A stretch of 64,000 nucleotides of DNA from Burkholderiales bacterium (GTDB lineage Bacteria; Pseudomonadota; Gammaproteobacteria; Burkholderiales; Burkholderiaceae_C), in the NCBI GenBank assembly GCA_947448955.1, contig CANFPU010000002.1, positions 1-64,000 on the forward strand. The letters are read 5' to 3'. Under the pieces are notes generated by a model that had not been told where the DNA came from, did not search any database, and was given only the letters and a program-made list of their open reading frames with translations. Shown piece after piece: positions 1-7,415 of this stretch. Each line of letters opens with the position of its first letter. Within the stretch, counting starts at the first letter, position 1. The position numbers and the translations under genes were made by a program.

Positions 1-879
1 CTGGATGGCCTGTACCGGCACTGCGCCGCCGCCGAGCGCGGCGGGCCATGAAGCGCCCTGCAGCCGGATCGCCACCGCGTCGAGAAAACCGAACAGCAAA
101 CAAGCCCAGAGCGCGCCGACCGGGCGCCATTTGCCGAAGATCATCGCCGCCAGCGCCATGTACCCGCGCCCGGCCGTCATGTTGGGCACAAAGTTCGCGC
201 CCTGGGCCAGCACAAGGTAGCTGCCGGCCAACGCGCACAGCAAGCCGTTGCCCGCCAGCGCGCCGTAGCGCAGGGCTTTGACCGACAGCCCTGCGGCGTC
301 GACCATCGCCGGGTTCTCGCCGGTGGCGCGCAGCCGCAGGCCCAGCCGGGTACGGTAGAGCAGAAACCAGGCCCCGGGTACCAGCGCCAGCGCGACGTAG
401 ACCAGCGCGTTGTGACCCAGCAGCCCCGCGCCCAGCAAAGTACCCACGAGTGGCCAGCTCTGCAACGAGTGCCCCAGATCGCCCAGCCAAGGCGACAACC
501 GCACCGCATCGGGCAGCGGCGGCGTCTGCCCGCCCTGCTTGAACCAGGCGATGCCCAGCACGATCGAGAGGCCGCTGGCCACCATCGTCAACGCCATGCC
601 GAGCACGACCTGATCCCCGCCGTGGCTGACGCAGGCATAGCCATGCAGCATCGACAAGGCCAAGCCGACCGCCAACGCGGCAGCCAGCGCCAACGCGAGC
701 GAGCCGGTCGAAGCGCCAGTCGCACCGGCCGCAAACGCCGTCAACAGCATCTTGCCTTCGAGCCCGAGGTCAATCACACCCGAACGCTCGCTCAACAGCC
801 CGGCCAGCGCGCACAAGATCAGCGGCGTCGAAACCCGCAACGTCGACGCCAGCAAGCCGCCGATCAGCGCCTCATCCAT
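1..879 (-). CDS. BMP-type (nucleoside) ABC transporter permease, second subunit, partial
   Basis: Inner-membrane permease of the BPD_transp_2 family, the type paired with BMP/PnrA substrate-binding proteins for purine nucleoside uptake. The reading frame starts at ATG 877-879 on the minus strand and stays open for 293 codons to the left edge, so the C-terminus is missing. Hydrophobic segments alternate throughout, and the N-terminal stretch RSGVIDLGLEGKML is the conserved loop of these permeases; a second family loop reads ATGENPAMVDAAG. The start overlaps the stop of the preceding permease gene by 8 bp (872-879), so translation is probably coupled. Order on the minus strand is SBP, ATPase, permease, permease. 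The substrate is inferred from family and from the neighbouring adenosine deaminase. Confidence 0.85.
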   Translation of the reverse strand, partial: MDEALIGGLLASTLRVSTPLILCALAGLLSERSGVIDLGLEGKMLLTAFAAGATGASTGSLALALAAALAVGLALSMLHGYACVSHGGDQVVLGMALTMVASGLSIVLGIAWFKQGGQTPPLPDAVRLSPWLGDLGHSLQSWPLVGTLLGAGLLGHNALVYVALALVPGAWFLLYRTRLGLRLRATGENPAMVDAAGLSVKALRYGALAGNGLLCALAGSYLVLAQGANFVPNMTAGRGYMALAAMIFGKWRPVGALWACLLFGFLDAVAIRLQGASWPAALGGGAVPVQAIQ

Positions 880-2002
880 GGTCGGCTCCAGCCCCCAGGG
901 CCGACCTGGGACGCAGCAACGCATGGACCCGTGCCAGCGCTGGGGCAGCGACCTGGGCCATCGCGCCCGAGAACAACACGATCAGGCCTTGCAGCGTGGT
1001 CACCATGTCACGCGAGAAGCCCGGCATCTCGAACGCCAGCTCGGCCCCGCCCTGGTAGAGCGCGCCAAACAACAACGAGGCCAGCACGATGCCCAGCGGG
1101 TGGTTGCGGCCGATCAGCGAGACCGCGATGCCGGTGAAGCCCGCACCCATCACGTAGTCGAGCAGCAGGCGGTGCTGCACGCCCGCGAGCTCGTTGATAC
1201 CGACCAACCCGGCCAACGCGCCCGACACCAACATCGCCAGCATCACCTGGCGGCGCGGCCGCACGCCGGCGTAATGCGCGGCATCGGCTGAAAAACCCAC
1301 CGCGCGCAACTCGTAGCCGGCGCGCGAGCGCCACAGCAACAGCGCCACCGCCACAGCGGCGACCAAGGCCAGCAACACGCTCAAGTTCAGCGGCGTGCGC
1401 GGCCAGGCGATGCCCAGCCAGCCCAAGGCCTGGTGCAGCCCGGGCATCTGCGCCGCTTCGGCAAACGGCAAGGTCTCGATCGACATGCTGCCCGGTGCCT
1501 TGAGCGGGCCGACCAGCAGCCAGGCCAATCCCGCCGCGGCGATGAAGTTGAACATGATCGTCGTGATCACGACGTGGCTGCCGCGCCAAGCCTGCAGCGC
1601 CGCGGGCACCGCGGCCCACAACGCGCCACCCACCATTGCCGCCACCACCATCAACGGCAACAGCCAGGCGGACGGCAAACGATCACCGAGCGCCAGCGCA
1701 ACCAGGCTGCAGCCCAGACCGCCGATCATGGCCTGGCCCTCGCCGCCGATATTGAACAGTCCGCCGTGGAAAGCCACCGCCACCGCCAGCCCGGTGAAGA
1801 CAAAAGTGGTCGCGTAGTACAGCGTGTAGCTGAGGCCGGATGCACTGCCAAAAGCGCCCTTGACCAGCAGTGCGAGCACCTGCCACGGCGCCAGTCCGAC
1901 AGCGGCCAACACCAGGGCGCAAACCGCCAGCGCCAGCGCAAGATTGACCAGCGGCAGCAAGCCGATGTCCATCCAGCGCGGCAGTTCGACGGGGCGACTC
2001 AT
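872..2002 (-). CDS. BMP-type (nucleoside) ABC transporter permease, first subunit
   Basis: A 376-residue inner-membrane permease of the BPD_transp_2 family. The motif GLFNIGGEGQAMIGGLG near residue 85 is the signature loop of the larger permease in nucleoside (YufP/RfuC-like) systems. About nine to ten hydrophobic segments are visible. The ATG overlaps the TGA of the upstream ATPase gene (ATGA, 1999-2002), and the gene overlaps the next permease by 8 bp, so all four transporter genes form one translationally coupled operon. It should form a heterodimer with the product of 1-879. Family and role are clear; the precise nucleoside or base carried is not shown by the sequence. Confidence 0.88.
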   Translation of the reverse strand: MSRPVELPRWMDIGLLPLVNLALALAVCALVLAAVGLAPWQVLALLVKGAFGSASGLSYTLYYATTFVFTGLAVAVAFHGGLFNIGGEGQAMIGGLGCSLVALALGDRLPSAWLLPLMVVAAMVGGALWAAVPAALQAWRGSHVVITTIMFNFIAAAGLAWLLVGPLKAPGSMSIETLPFAEAAQMPGLHQALGWLGIAWPRTPLNLSVLLALVAAVAVALLLWRSRAGYELRAVGFSADAAHYAGVRPRRQVMLAMLVSGALAGLVGINELAGVQHRLLLDYVMGAGFTGIAVSLIGRNHPLGIVLASLLFGALYQGGAELAFEMPGFSRDMVTTLQGLIVLFSGAMAQVAAPALARVHALLRPRSALGAGADHG

Positions 2003-3555
2003 GCCTGCCCCTCAGAGACGCCAGCCATCAGTCGCCCGAGCGCGGCCTCGCTGCAGTCGGCGATCGCCAATTCGCCGGCGATCCGTCCCCGGTCCATCAC
2101 CAGCACCCGGTCGGACAGCGCCAGGATTTCGTCAAGCTCGCTGGAGACCAGCAAGACCGCGCCGCCGGCATCGCGCATCGCGCGCAGCCGGCCGTGGATG
2201 AACTCGATCGCACCGATGTCCACCCCGCGCGTGGGCTGGCCGACCAGCAGCAAGCGCGGCGGCGACTCGGGGGCCAGCGCCTCGCGGGCGAGCACCAGTT
2301 TCTGCTGGTTGCCTCCGGAAAACTTGGACGCCCGCAGATCGACGTCGCGCGGCCTGACGTCGTACGCCGCCATCATCTGCGCGGTGGCCGCACGCATCGC
2401 CTGGCGCTTCATCCAGCCCCAGGCACTGGCAAAACGCGCGCTGCGCTGGTAGCCCAGCACCGCCGTTTCCCAGGCCGCGAACGACAGCACCATGCCTCGG
2501 CGGTGGCGGTCTTCGGGCACATGGGCCAAGCCCAGGCGACGCGCGGTCGAGGGGTCAAGCCAGCGCCCGGCTTGGAACGATTCATCCCCCAGCGTCAGCG
2601 TGCCGATCTGCGCCTCGGCCAAACCCGACAGCAACGCCAGCAGCTCGCTCTGGCCATTGCCCGACACGCCAGCGATGCCGACGATCTCGCCCCCGCGCAG
2701 CGCCAGTGACACGCCGGCCAGGCGCTGCACGCCGGCAGCGTCACGCCAACCCAGGTCTCGCGCGGCCAGCAGCGTCGCGCCGGGCCGGGCTGGCGCCGCG
2801 CTCGCGTCGCGGTCGAGCTTGACGCGCCGGCCCACCATCGCCTCGGCGAGTTGGTCGAGGCTGCAGTCGGCGATCGCGCCATCGAACACCACGGCACCGC
2901 CTCGCATCACCGTGACCGCGTCGCACAAGGCCATGATCTCCTTAAGCTTGTGGCTGATCAGCAGCAAGGTGGTGCCCGCATCGCGCAGCCGGCGCAAGGT
3001 GACGAAGAGCTGCTCGGTCTCCTGGGGCGTCAGCACCGCGGTAGGCTCGTCGAGAATCAGGATGCGCGCGCCGCGGTACAAGGCCTTGAGGATCTCCAAG
3101 CGCTGGCGTTCGCCCACCGGCAGGTCCTCGACCGCAGCGTCGAGACGCACCTGCAATCCAGTCTCGTCCATCAGCGCCTGCAACTCGCCGCGCACCCGCG
3201 CTCGGGCCTGGGTCAGCCGCCAATGGCCTTCGGCGCCGAGCATGATGTTGTCCAGCGCCGACAGCGGCTCGACCAGCATGAAGTGTTGGTGGACCATGCC
3301 GATGCCCAGCGCCATCGCCTCACTCGAGCCGCCGATGCGCACCGGCCGGCCGGCGATCGCGATCGAACCGCTGTCGGCCTGGTAAAAACCGTACAGGATC
3401 GCCATCAGCGTGCTCTTGCCCGCACCGTTTTCGCCAACGATGCCATGTGCCGAGCCGGCGGCCACGGTCAGCGTGACCTCGCGGTTGGCCTGCACCGCGC
3501 CAAAGCGCTTGCTGATCGCCGTCATGCGCACGGCGGGGGATGCGAGAGCGTTCAT
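1999..3555 (-). CDS. BMP-type ABC transporter ATP-binding protein (two ABC domains)
   Basis: A 518-residue cytoplasmic ATPase with two tandem ABC domains, as usual for nucleoside and sugar systems of this class. The first domain has Walker A GENGAGKS near residue 42 and LILDEPTAVLTPQE as Walker B. The second has a degenerate P-loop (GVSGNGQSE) and the signature FSGGNQQKLVLAREAL. This pattern of a canonical first site and a degenerate second P-loop is normal for the family. The start is ATG 3553-3555, 83 bp after the stop of the substrate-binding-protein gene. It energises the two permeases that follow. Confidence 0.9.
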   Translation of the reverse strand: MNALASPAVRMTAISKRFGAVQANREVTLTVAAGSAHGIVGENGAGKSTLMAILYGFYQADSGSIAIAGRPVRIGGSSEAMALGIGMVHQHFMLVEPLSALDNIMLGAEGHWRLTQARARVRGELQALMDETGLQVRLDAAVEDLPVGERQRLEILKALYRGARILILDEPTAVLTPQETEQLFVTLRRLRDAGTTLLLISHKLKEIMALCDAVTVMRGGAVVFDGAIADCSLDQLAEAMVGRRVKLDRDASAAPARPGATLLAARDLGWRDAAGVQRLAGVSLALRGGEIVGIAGVSGNGQSELLALLSGLAEAQIGTLTLGDESFQAGRWLDPSTARRLGLAHVPEDRHRRGMVLSFAAWETAVLGYQRSARFASAWGWMKRQAMRAATAQMMAAYDVRPRDVDLRASKFSGGNQQKLVLAREALAPESPPRLLLVGQPTRGVDIGAIEFIHGRLRAMRDAGGAVLLVSSELDEILALSDRVLVMDRGRIAGELAIADCSEAALGRLMAGVSEGQA

Positions 3556-3638
3556 TCAATGCCGGTGCTGTGCAGCGCCGCAGCACTGCGATGGCCATCG
3601 CGCCGCGACACCTGTCGGTACTGGCTTCCGTGCTTGTG

Positions 3639-4607
3639 TCAATACTTGCAGGCGTTGTCCGCCATGTAGTCGGCAACCTTGATCTTGCCGGCGATGATGT
3701 CGGCCTTGGCGGCATCGACCTTCTTCTTCATCTCGGGGCTGACGAGTTTGGCGTTGTGCTGATCGAGCGCGTAGTCGACGCCGCCCTCTTTCAAGCCCAG
3801 CACCGTGACGCCAGGGCTGGTCTTCTTGGAGAGCCGGTACACCGCCTCGTCGACCCGCTTGACCATCGAGGTCAGCATCGTGCCGGGGTGCAGATGGTTC
3901 TGGTTGCTGTCGACACCGATCGCCAGTTTGCCGGCGTCCTTGCTGGCCTGGTAGACGCCCACGCCGGTGCCGCCGGCCGCAGCGAACACCACGTCGACGC
4001 CTTTGGCAAACTGGGCCTTGGCCAGCTCGCTGCCCCGCGTGGGGTCATTCCAAGCCGCCGGCGTGGTGCCGGTCATGTTGGACGCGACCTCGGTTTTGGG
4101 ATTGGCGTACTTCGCGCCCTGCTCGTAACCGCACGCAAACTTGCGGATCAGCGGGATGTCCATGCCGCCAATGAAGCCGACCTTGCCGGATTTGCTCGCG
4201 AGCGCGGCCATCATGCCCACCAGGAAGCTGCCCTCCTGCTCCTTGAACACGACGGACTCGACGTTGGGCAGCTTGACCACCGAGTCGATGATCGCGAACT
4301 GCAGCTTCGGAAAGTCCTTGGCCACCTTTTCCATCGTCGAGCCCTGGCCGAAGCCCACACCGATGATCGGCGAGGCACTCTTGTCAGCCATTCGGCGCAT
4401 CGCCTGCTCTCGCTGGGCCTCGTTGGCGATTTCGAACTCGAGGTAAGGCTTGCCGGTCTCCTTCTTCCAGCGCTCGGCGCCGACATAGGCCGCCTCGTTG
4501 AAAGACTTGTCAAACTTGCCGCCCATGTCGTAGATCACGGCGGGTTGAGCCTGGGCCTGGGCGGCCCCCAATGACAGGGCCAGCGCGGCCAGCACAGCGT
4601 ATTTCAT
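3639..4607 (-). CDS. BMP family periplasmic substrate-binding protein
   Basis: A 322-residue periplasmic binding protein of the BMP/PnrA family. The N-terminus is a Sec signal ending ...AAQAQAQP, with no lipobox cysteine, so the product is probably soluble periplasmic rather than a lipoprotein. The mature part begins AVIYDMGGKFDKSFNEAA, the family's typical start with the FDKSFN nucleoside-contact segment, and later has GSFLVGMMAALASKSGKVGFIGG. It is the first gene of the minus-strand operon and lies back to back with adenosine deaminase, which supports a purine nucleoside as ligand. No strong ribosome binding site is visible before ATG 4605-4607. Confidence 0.88.
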   Translation of the reverse strand: MKYAVLAALALSLGAAQAQAQPAVIYDMGGKFDKSFNEAAYVGAERWKKETGKPYLEFEIANEAQREQAMRRMADKSASPIIGVGFGQGSTMEKVAKDFPKLQFAIIDSVVKLPNVESVVFKEQEGSFLVGMMAALASKSGKVGFIGGMDIPLIRKFACGYEQGAKYANPKTEVASNMTGTTPAAWNDPTRGSELAKAQFAKGVDVVFAAAGGTGVGVYQASKDAGKLAIGVDSNQNHLHPGTMLTSMVKRVDEAVYRLSKKTSPGVTVLGLKEGGVDYALDQHNAKLVSPEMKKKVDAAKADIIAGKIKVADYMADNACKY

Positions 4608-4922
4608 GGTCTTTTAGGCCGCTCGGGCTTGGGTGGTGGGGGTCTTCAGGATAGCAAGAGTCGGGTCGCCGCCGGCTCGGGACTTGCCAGGCCTCGGCGC
4701 GCCATCGCCCGCTGCGCCTGACTTGCCCACCGCTCTTGCACCGCTCTTGCACCGCTTTTGCACCGCCTGTGCACCGCCTGTGCACCGTTTGTCCCTCACT
4801 TCTCTCCCACTTGTCCACCGGTTACCCAGCGCCTGCTCACCGTTTTTGCGGCGCTTTTGAAGCCCTTGTGCACAGCTTGTGCACCGGCACGGCAACGTCG
4901 GCCGCTCGGCTAGCATGGGTCC
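4608..4922. other. Divergent intergenic region with an 11-bp tandem repeat
   Basis: This 315-bp gap separates the divergently transcribed transporter operon (minus) and adenosine deaminase (plus), so promoters for both should lie here. Its centre is a run of 11-bp repeats (4728-4793), listed separately. Further right, TTGTGCAC occurs twice about 12 bp apart (4865-4882). I could not identify a convincing -10/-35 pair or a sigma-54 element. Confidence 0.5.
4728..4793. repeat. Six-unit 11-bp tandem repeat
   Basis: Six head-to-tail units of 11 bp, consensus CACCGCTCTTG drifting to CACCGCCTGTG and CACCGTTTGTC, at 4728, 4739, 4750, 4761, 4772 and 4783. All units keep CACCG at the same phase. The unit length is close to one helical turn, so every copy faces the same side of the DNA. 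Confidence 0.9.
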
Positions 4923-6095
4923 ATGACACACCCGTCGCCCACCCGTCTGCCGCCAGACCCGCCGCCAGACCCGCCGCCAGAACTGTCCGCGGACATCCTG
5001 CGCCGGGCCAGATGCTTGCCCAAGGTGCTGCTGCACGAACATCTGGACGGTGGCTTGCGCGTGGCCACGCTGCTGGCGCTGCTGCGCGAACGCGGCATCG
5101 CCGCCCCCGCCGACGACGAGGGGGCCTTGGCAGCCTGGTTCGACGCCCGCGCTCATGCGGGCTCGCTGACCGAGTACCTACGCGGTTTCGCGTTGACGGT
5201 CGCGGCCATGGCCACACCCGAGGCGATGGCCCGGGTGGCTTTCGAAGCCGCTGAGGACGCCCGCGCCGACGGCTGCGTGCTGGCCGAGTTCAGGATCGCA
5301 CCGCTGTTGTTTGAGCCCTACGGCGTCGCTGGTGAGGCCGCAGTGGACGCGCTGCTCGATGGCCTGTCGCGCAGCCCACTGCCCTGCGGGCTGATCATCT
5401 GCGCAATGCGCCACGACAGAGACGCGCAAATCGCGCGCGCCGCCGAGCTGGCGATGCACTACCACCGCCTGCCAGACAAGCCAGGTGTGGCTCGGGTGCT
5501 GGGCTTCGACCTGGCCGGCCCGGAAGCCGGTTGGCCAGCATCGCGTCACGCCGGCCTGTTGACGCGACTGCGCGAGGCCGGGCTGGGCCTGACGCTGCAT
5601 GCTGGCGAGGCCGACGCCGGTTGGCGGGTGCTAGAGGCCGCTAGGCTGGGCGCGCGTCGCATCGGACACGGCGTGCGGCTGGCAGACCTGATCACCGAGC
5701 CGGGCGCGGCCACATCGGCCTTGCTCGACGAACTGCGCCAGCGCGATGTCCACCTGGAGATCTGCCCGACCAGCAACCTGCACACCGGCGCGGCCGAATC
5801 GATGGCGCTGCACCCAATCCATGCGCTGTGGCGGGCCGGCGTGAGCCTGTCCTTTCACACCGACAACCGCTTGATCTCCTGCGTCGACCACAGCACCGAG
5901 GCGGCCCGGCTGGTGCAGGCTGGCTTTGGCTGGGGCGAGTTGCTGCGCATGGGCTTGGAGGCCGCGGCCGCTTCGTTCATGGCACCCGCTGCACGCGCCA
6001 CGGCCCGTGCGACGCTGCTCGAACAGGCCCGCGGCGAATGGCTGATGCCACACCGGCCGCACCCGCCGCACCGACCGCACCAGCCCTCGGACTAA
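4923..6095 (+). CDS. add: Adenosine deaminase
   Basis: Zinc-dependent deaminase converting adenosine (or deoxyadenosine) to inosine. The 390-residue protein has the metal ligands of the family: HEHLDGG (H38, H40), LHAGEAD, GHGVRL and SFHTDNRLIS with the catalytic aspartate. The wording LPKVLLHEHLDGGLR matches the branch common in actinobacteria and some proteobacteria. The first 20 residues are a proline-rich extension (PPDP repeated, from a 12-bp DNA repeat) that the fold does not need; an internal start is possible, but no better ATG is present before the catalytic core. It is divergent from the nucleoside transporter operon, consistent with uptake followed by deamination. Confidence 0.9.
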   Translation: MTHPSPTRLPPDPPPDPPPELSADILRRARCLPKVLLHEHLDGGLRVATLLALLRERGIAAPADDEGALAAWFDARAHAGSLTEYLRGFALTVAAMATPEAMARVAFEAAEDARADGCVLAEFRIAPLLFEPYGVAGEAAVDALLDGLSRSPLPCGLIICAMRHDRDAQIARAAELAMHYHRLPDKPGVARVLGFDLAGPEAGWPASRHAGLLTRLREAGLGLTLHAGEADAGWRVLEAARLGARRIGHGVRLADLITEPGAATSALLDELRQRDVHLEICPTSNLHTGAAESMALHPIHALWRAGVSLSFHTDNRLISCVDHSTEAARLVQAGFGWGELLRMGLEAAAASFMAPAARATARATLLEQARGEWLMPHRPHPPHRPHQPSD

Positions 6096-6601
6096 AGGCC
6101 ATCGGCCTGAGCATTCGGCGCCCGACCCAGGGGCCAGGCCGGCCATCGGGTGGGCGAATAGACAACAGCCGCGGCTTTGGACATTTTCCTGTCATTGAAA
6201 CTTCGCTAGCCTCAAGCAAAATACAACCTTTACCAAGATTTGAAGTCGATTCACGGATCGGTCAGTTTTCTAGGCACTGGCCGGGCATGGGCGGCTCAAT
6301 TCGGGATGCCAGCGCGAAGAACTTGCTGGCCGCCAACCTTTTAGGCAATGCTCAAGACCCGGTCTTGAGGCATCTTTCGTGCGCTGCTGGCGCTGCAATG
6401 CTTTGAGTACAACCGCTGTTCCCACCATGGCCGGATCCTTAGGCAAGTCCTTGAGCCAACCCTCAAGCCCGAGCGGCAGGGTTGAGGCGGTGGCCTGCCC
6501 GGGATGTGGCTGGCGGATACGTGGCCGGCAAACCCGCGACCGGCACACCCGCGACCGGCAAATGGCAACTTGGCTGACGGTGCGCTGAGCGGAGACACCG
6601 A
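6096..6601. other. Long leader region upstream of tonB
   Basis: A 506-bp region with no convincing gene. TTGAAA (6195-6200) and CAAAAT (6217-6222), 16 bp apart, form a plausible sigma-70 promoter on the plus strand. The hexamer CTCAAG/CTTGAG recurs at 6211, 6351, 6364, 6450 and 6462. A 15-bp unit (ACCCGCGACCGGCA plus one base) is repeated in tandem at 6532 and 6547. I saw no match to a cobalamin or other common riboswitch and no convincing Fur box. Confidence 0.45.
6351..6369. promoter_or_regulatory. Perfect 9-bp inverted repeat (candidate operator or leader hairpin)
   Basis: CTCAAGACC at 6351-6359 and GGTCTTGAG at 6361-6369 are exact reverse complements around one central C. The element is preceded by TTAGGCAA (6341-6348). 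About 98 bp downstream TTAGGCAA recurs (6439-6446), again followed by an inverted repeat of the same hexamers, CTTGAG-6-CTCAAG (6450-6467). The duplication suggests a two-site operator or two related RNA hairpins upstream of tonB. Confidence 0.5.
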
Positions 6602-7333
6602 TTGGCATTGGATTACGCACAGCGGCAGCGCGACCCGAGCAAGCACTTGTTGGGCTTCGGCATCGTGCTGGCCCTGCACTTGCTACTGGCCTGGGCGCTC
6701 GCCCATGGCCTGGGCAAGCGCATGGTCGAGGTGATGCGCGCCCCGATCGTCACCAAGATCATCGAGGAGTTGCGGCCGCCGCCAGAGCCCGAAAAACCTC
6801 TGCCGCCGCCCAAACTGGCGCCGCCTGTGCCCAACCTGATGCCACCGCCCGACGTCAGGCTGAGCCCGCCGCCCGATCCTCTGCCCTTGCCCAAACCGCC
6901 ACCGCCACCGCCACCGCCGCTACCCACCGCCCAGCCAATCCAGCCCGCGCCGACGATCACGCCCGAGTCGGTGCCGCAACCTCGCCCGCGACCCGCGCCC
7001 GTGACCGCCACGAATGCCGCACTGAGCGCCGAGGAGGGCTATATCAGCGAGTTGCGCGCCTACCTCATCAGCATCAAGCGTTACCCGACCAGCCGAGAAG
7101 CGCGGCAATTGCGACCGCAAGGCACGGTCAAGATCTGGATCGAAATCGACCGCACCGGTCACCTGCTGGGCGCGGGTGTTGAGGTCAGCGCCGGCACGCT
7201 GCTGCTTGACAACGAGGCTTTGCGCACCGTGCGCAATGGCCGCTACCCGGCTTTCCCGACCGAGGCTTTTGCCGGCCAGGCGTCGCGTCGCTTCGTGATT
7301 CCGATCGAGTATCAACACGCCGAAGGAGGTTGA
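6602..7333 (+). CDS. tonB: TonB-family energy transducer
   Basis: A 243-residue TonB-like protein that links the inner-membrane proton motive force to an outer-membrane receptor. A single hydrophobic anchor (LGFGIVLALHLLLAWALAHGL, near residues 16-36) is followed by a long proline-rich spacer rich in PPP and PEP (about residues 55-130). The C-terminal TonB domain contains YPTSREARQLRPQGTVKIWI and ends IPIEYQHAEGG. The start is TTG 6602, six bases after GGAGA; a second TTG at 6608 is the alternative. It lies 82 bp upstream of a TonB-dependent receptor and is probably dedicated to it. No exbB or exbD is in this window. Confidence 0.85.
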   Translation: MALDYAQRQRDPSKHLLGFGIVLALHLLLAWALAHGLGKRMVEVMRAPIVTKIIEELRPPPEPEKPLPPPKLAPPVPNLMPPPDVRLSPPPDPLPLPKPPPPPPPPLPTAQPIQPAPTITPESVPQPRPRPAPVTATNAALSAEEGYISELRAYLISIKRYPTSREARQLRPQGTVKIWIEIDRTGHLLGAGVEVSAGTLLLDNEALRTVRNGRYPAFPTEAFAGQASRRFVIPIEYQHAEGG

Positions 7334-7415
7334 TGCCTGTCACACGCCACACGCCACACGCCTTTCGCACCGATCACCCCCTAAACCGCCATCCCATCCA
7401 AAAAGGAAGAACCCC

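Noticed and set aside
4728-4793. CRISPR-like array
   Set aside because: Eleven-base units with no spacers and no cas genes; simple tandem repeat. The same applies to 33296-33350.
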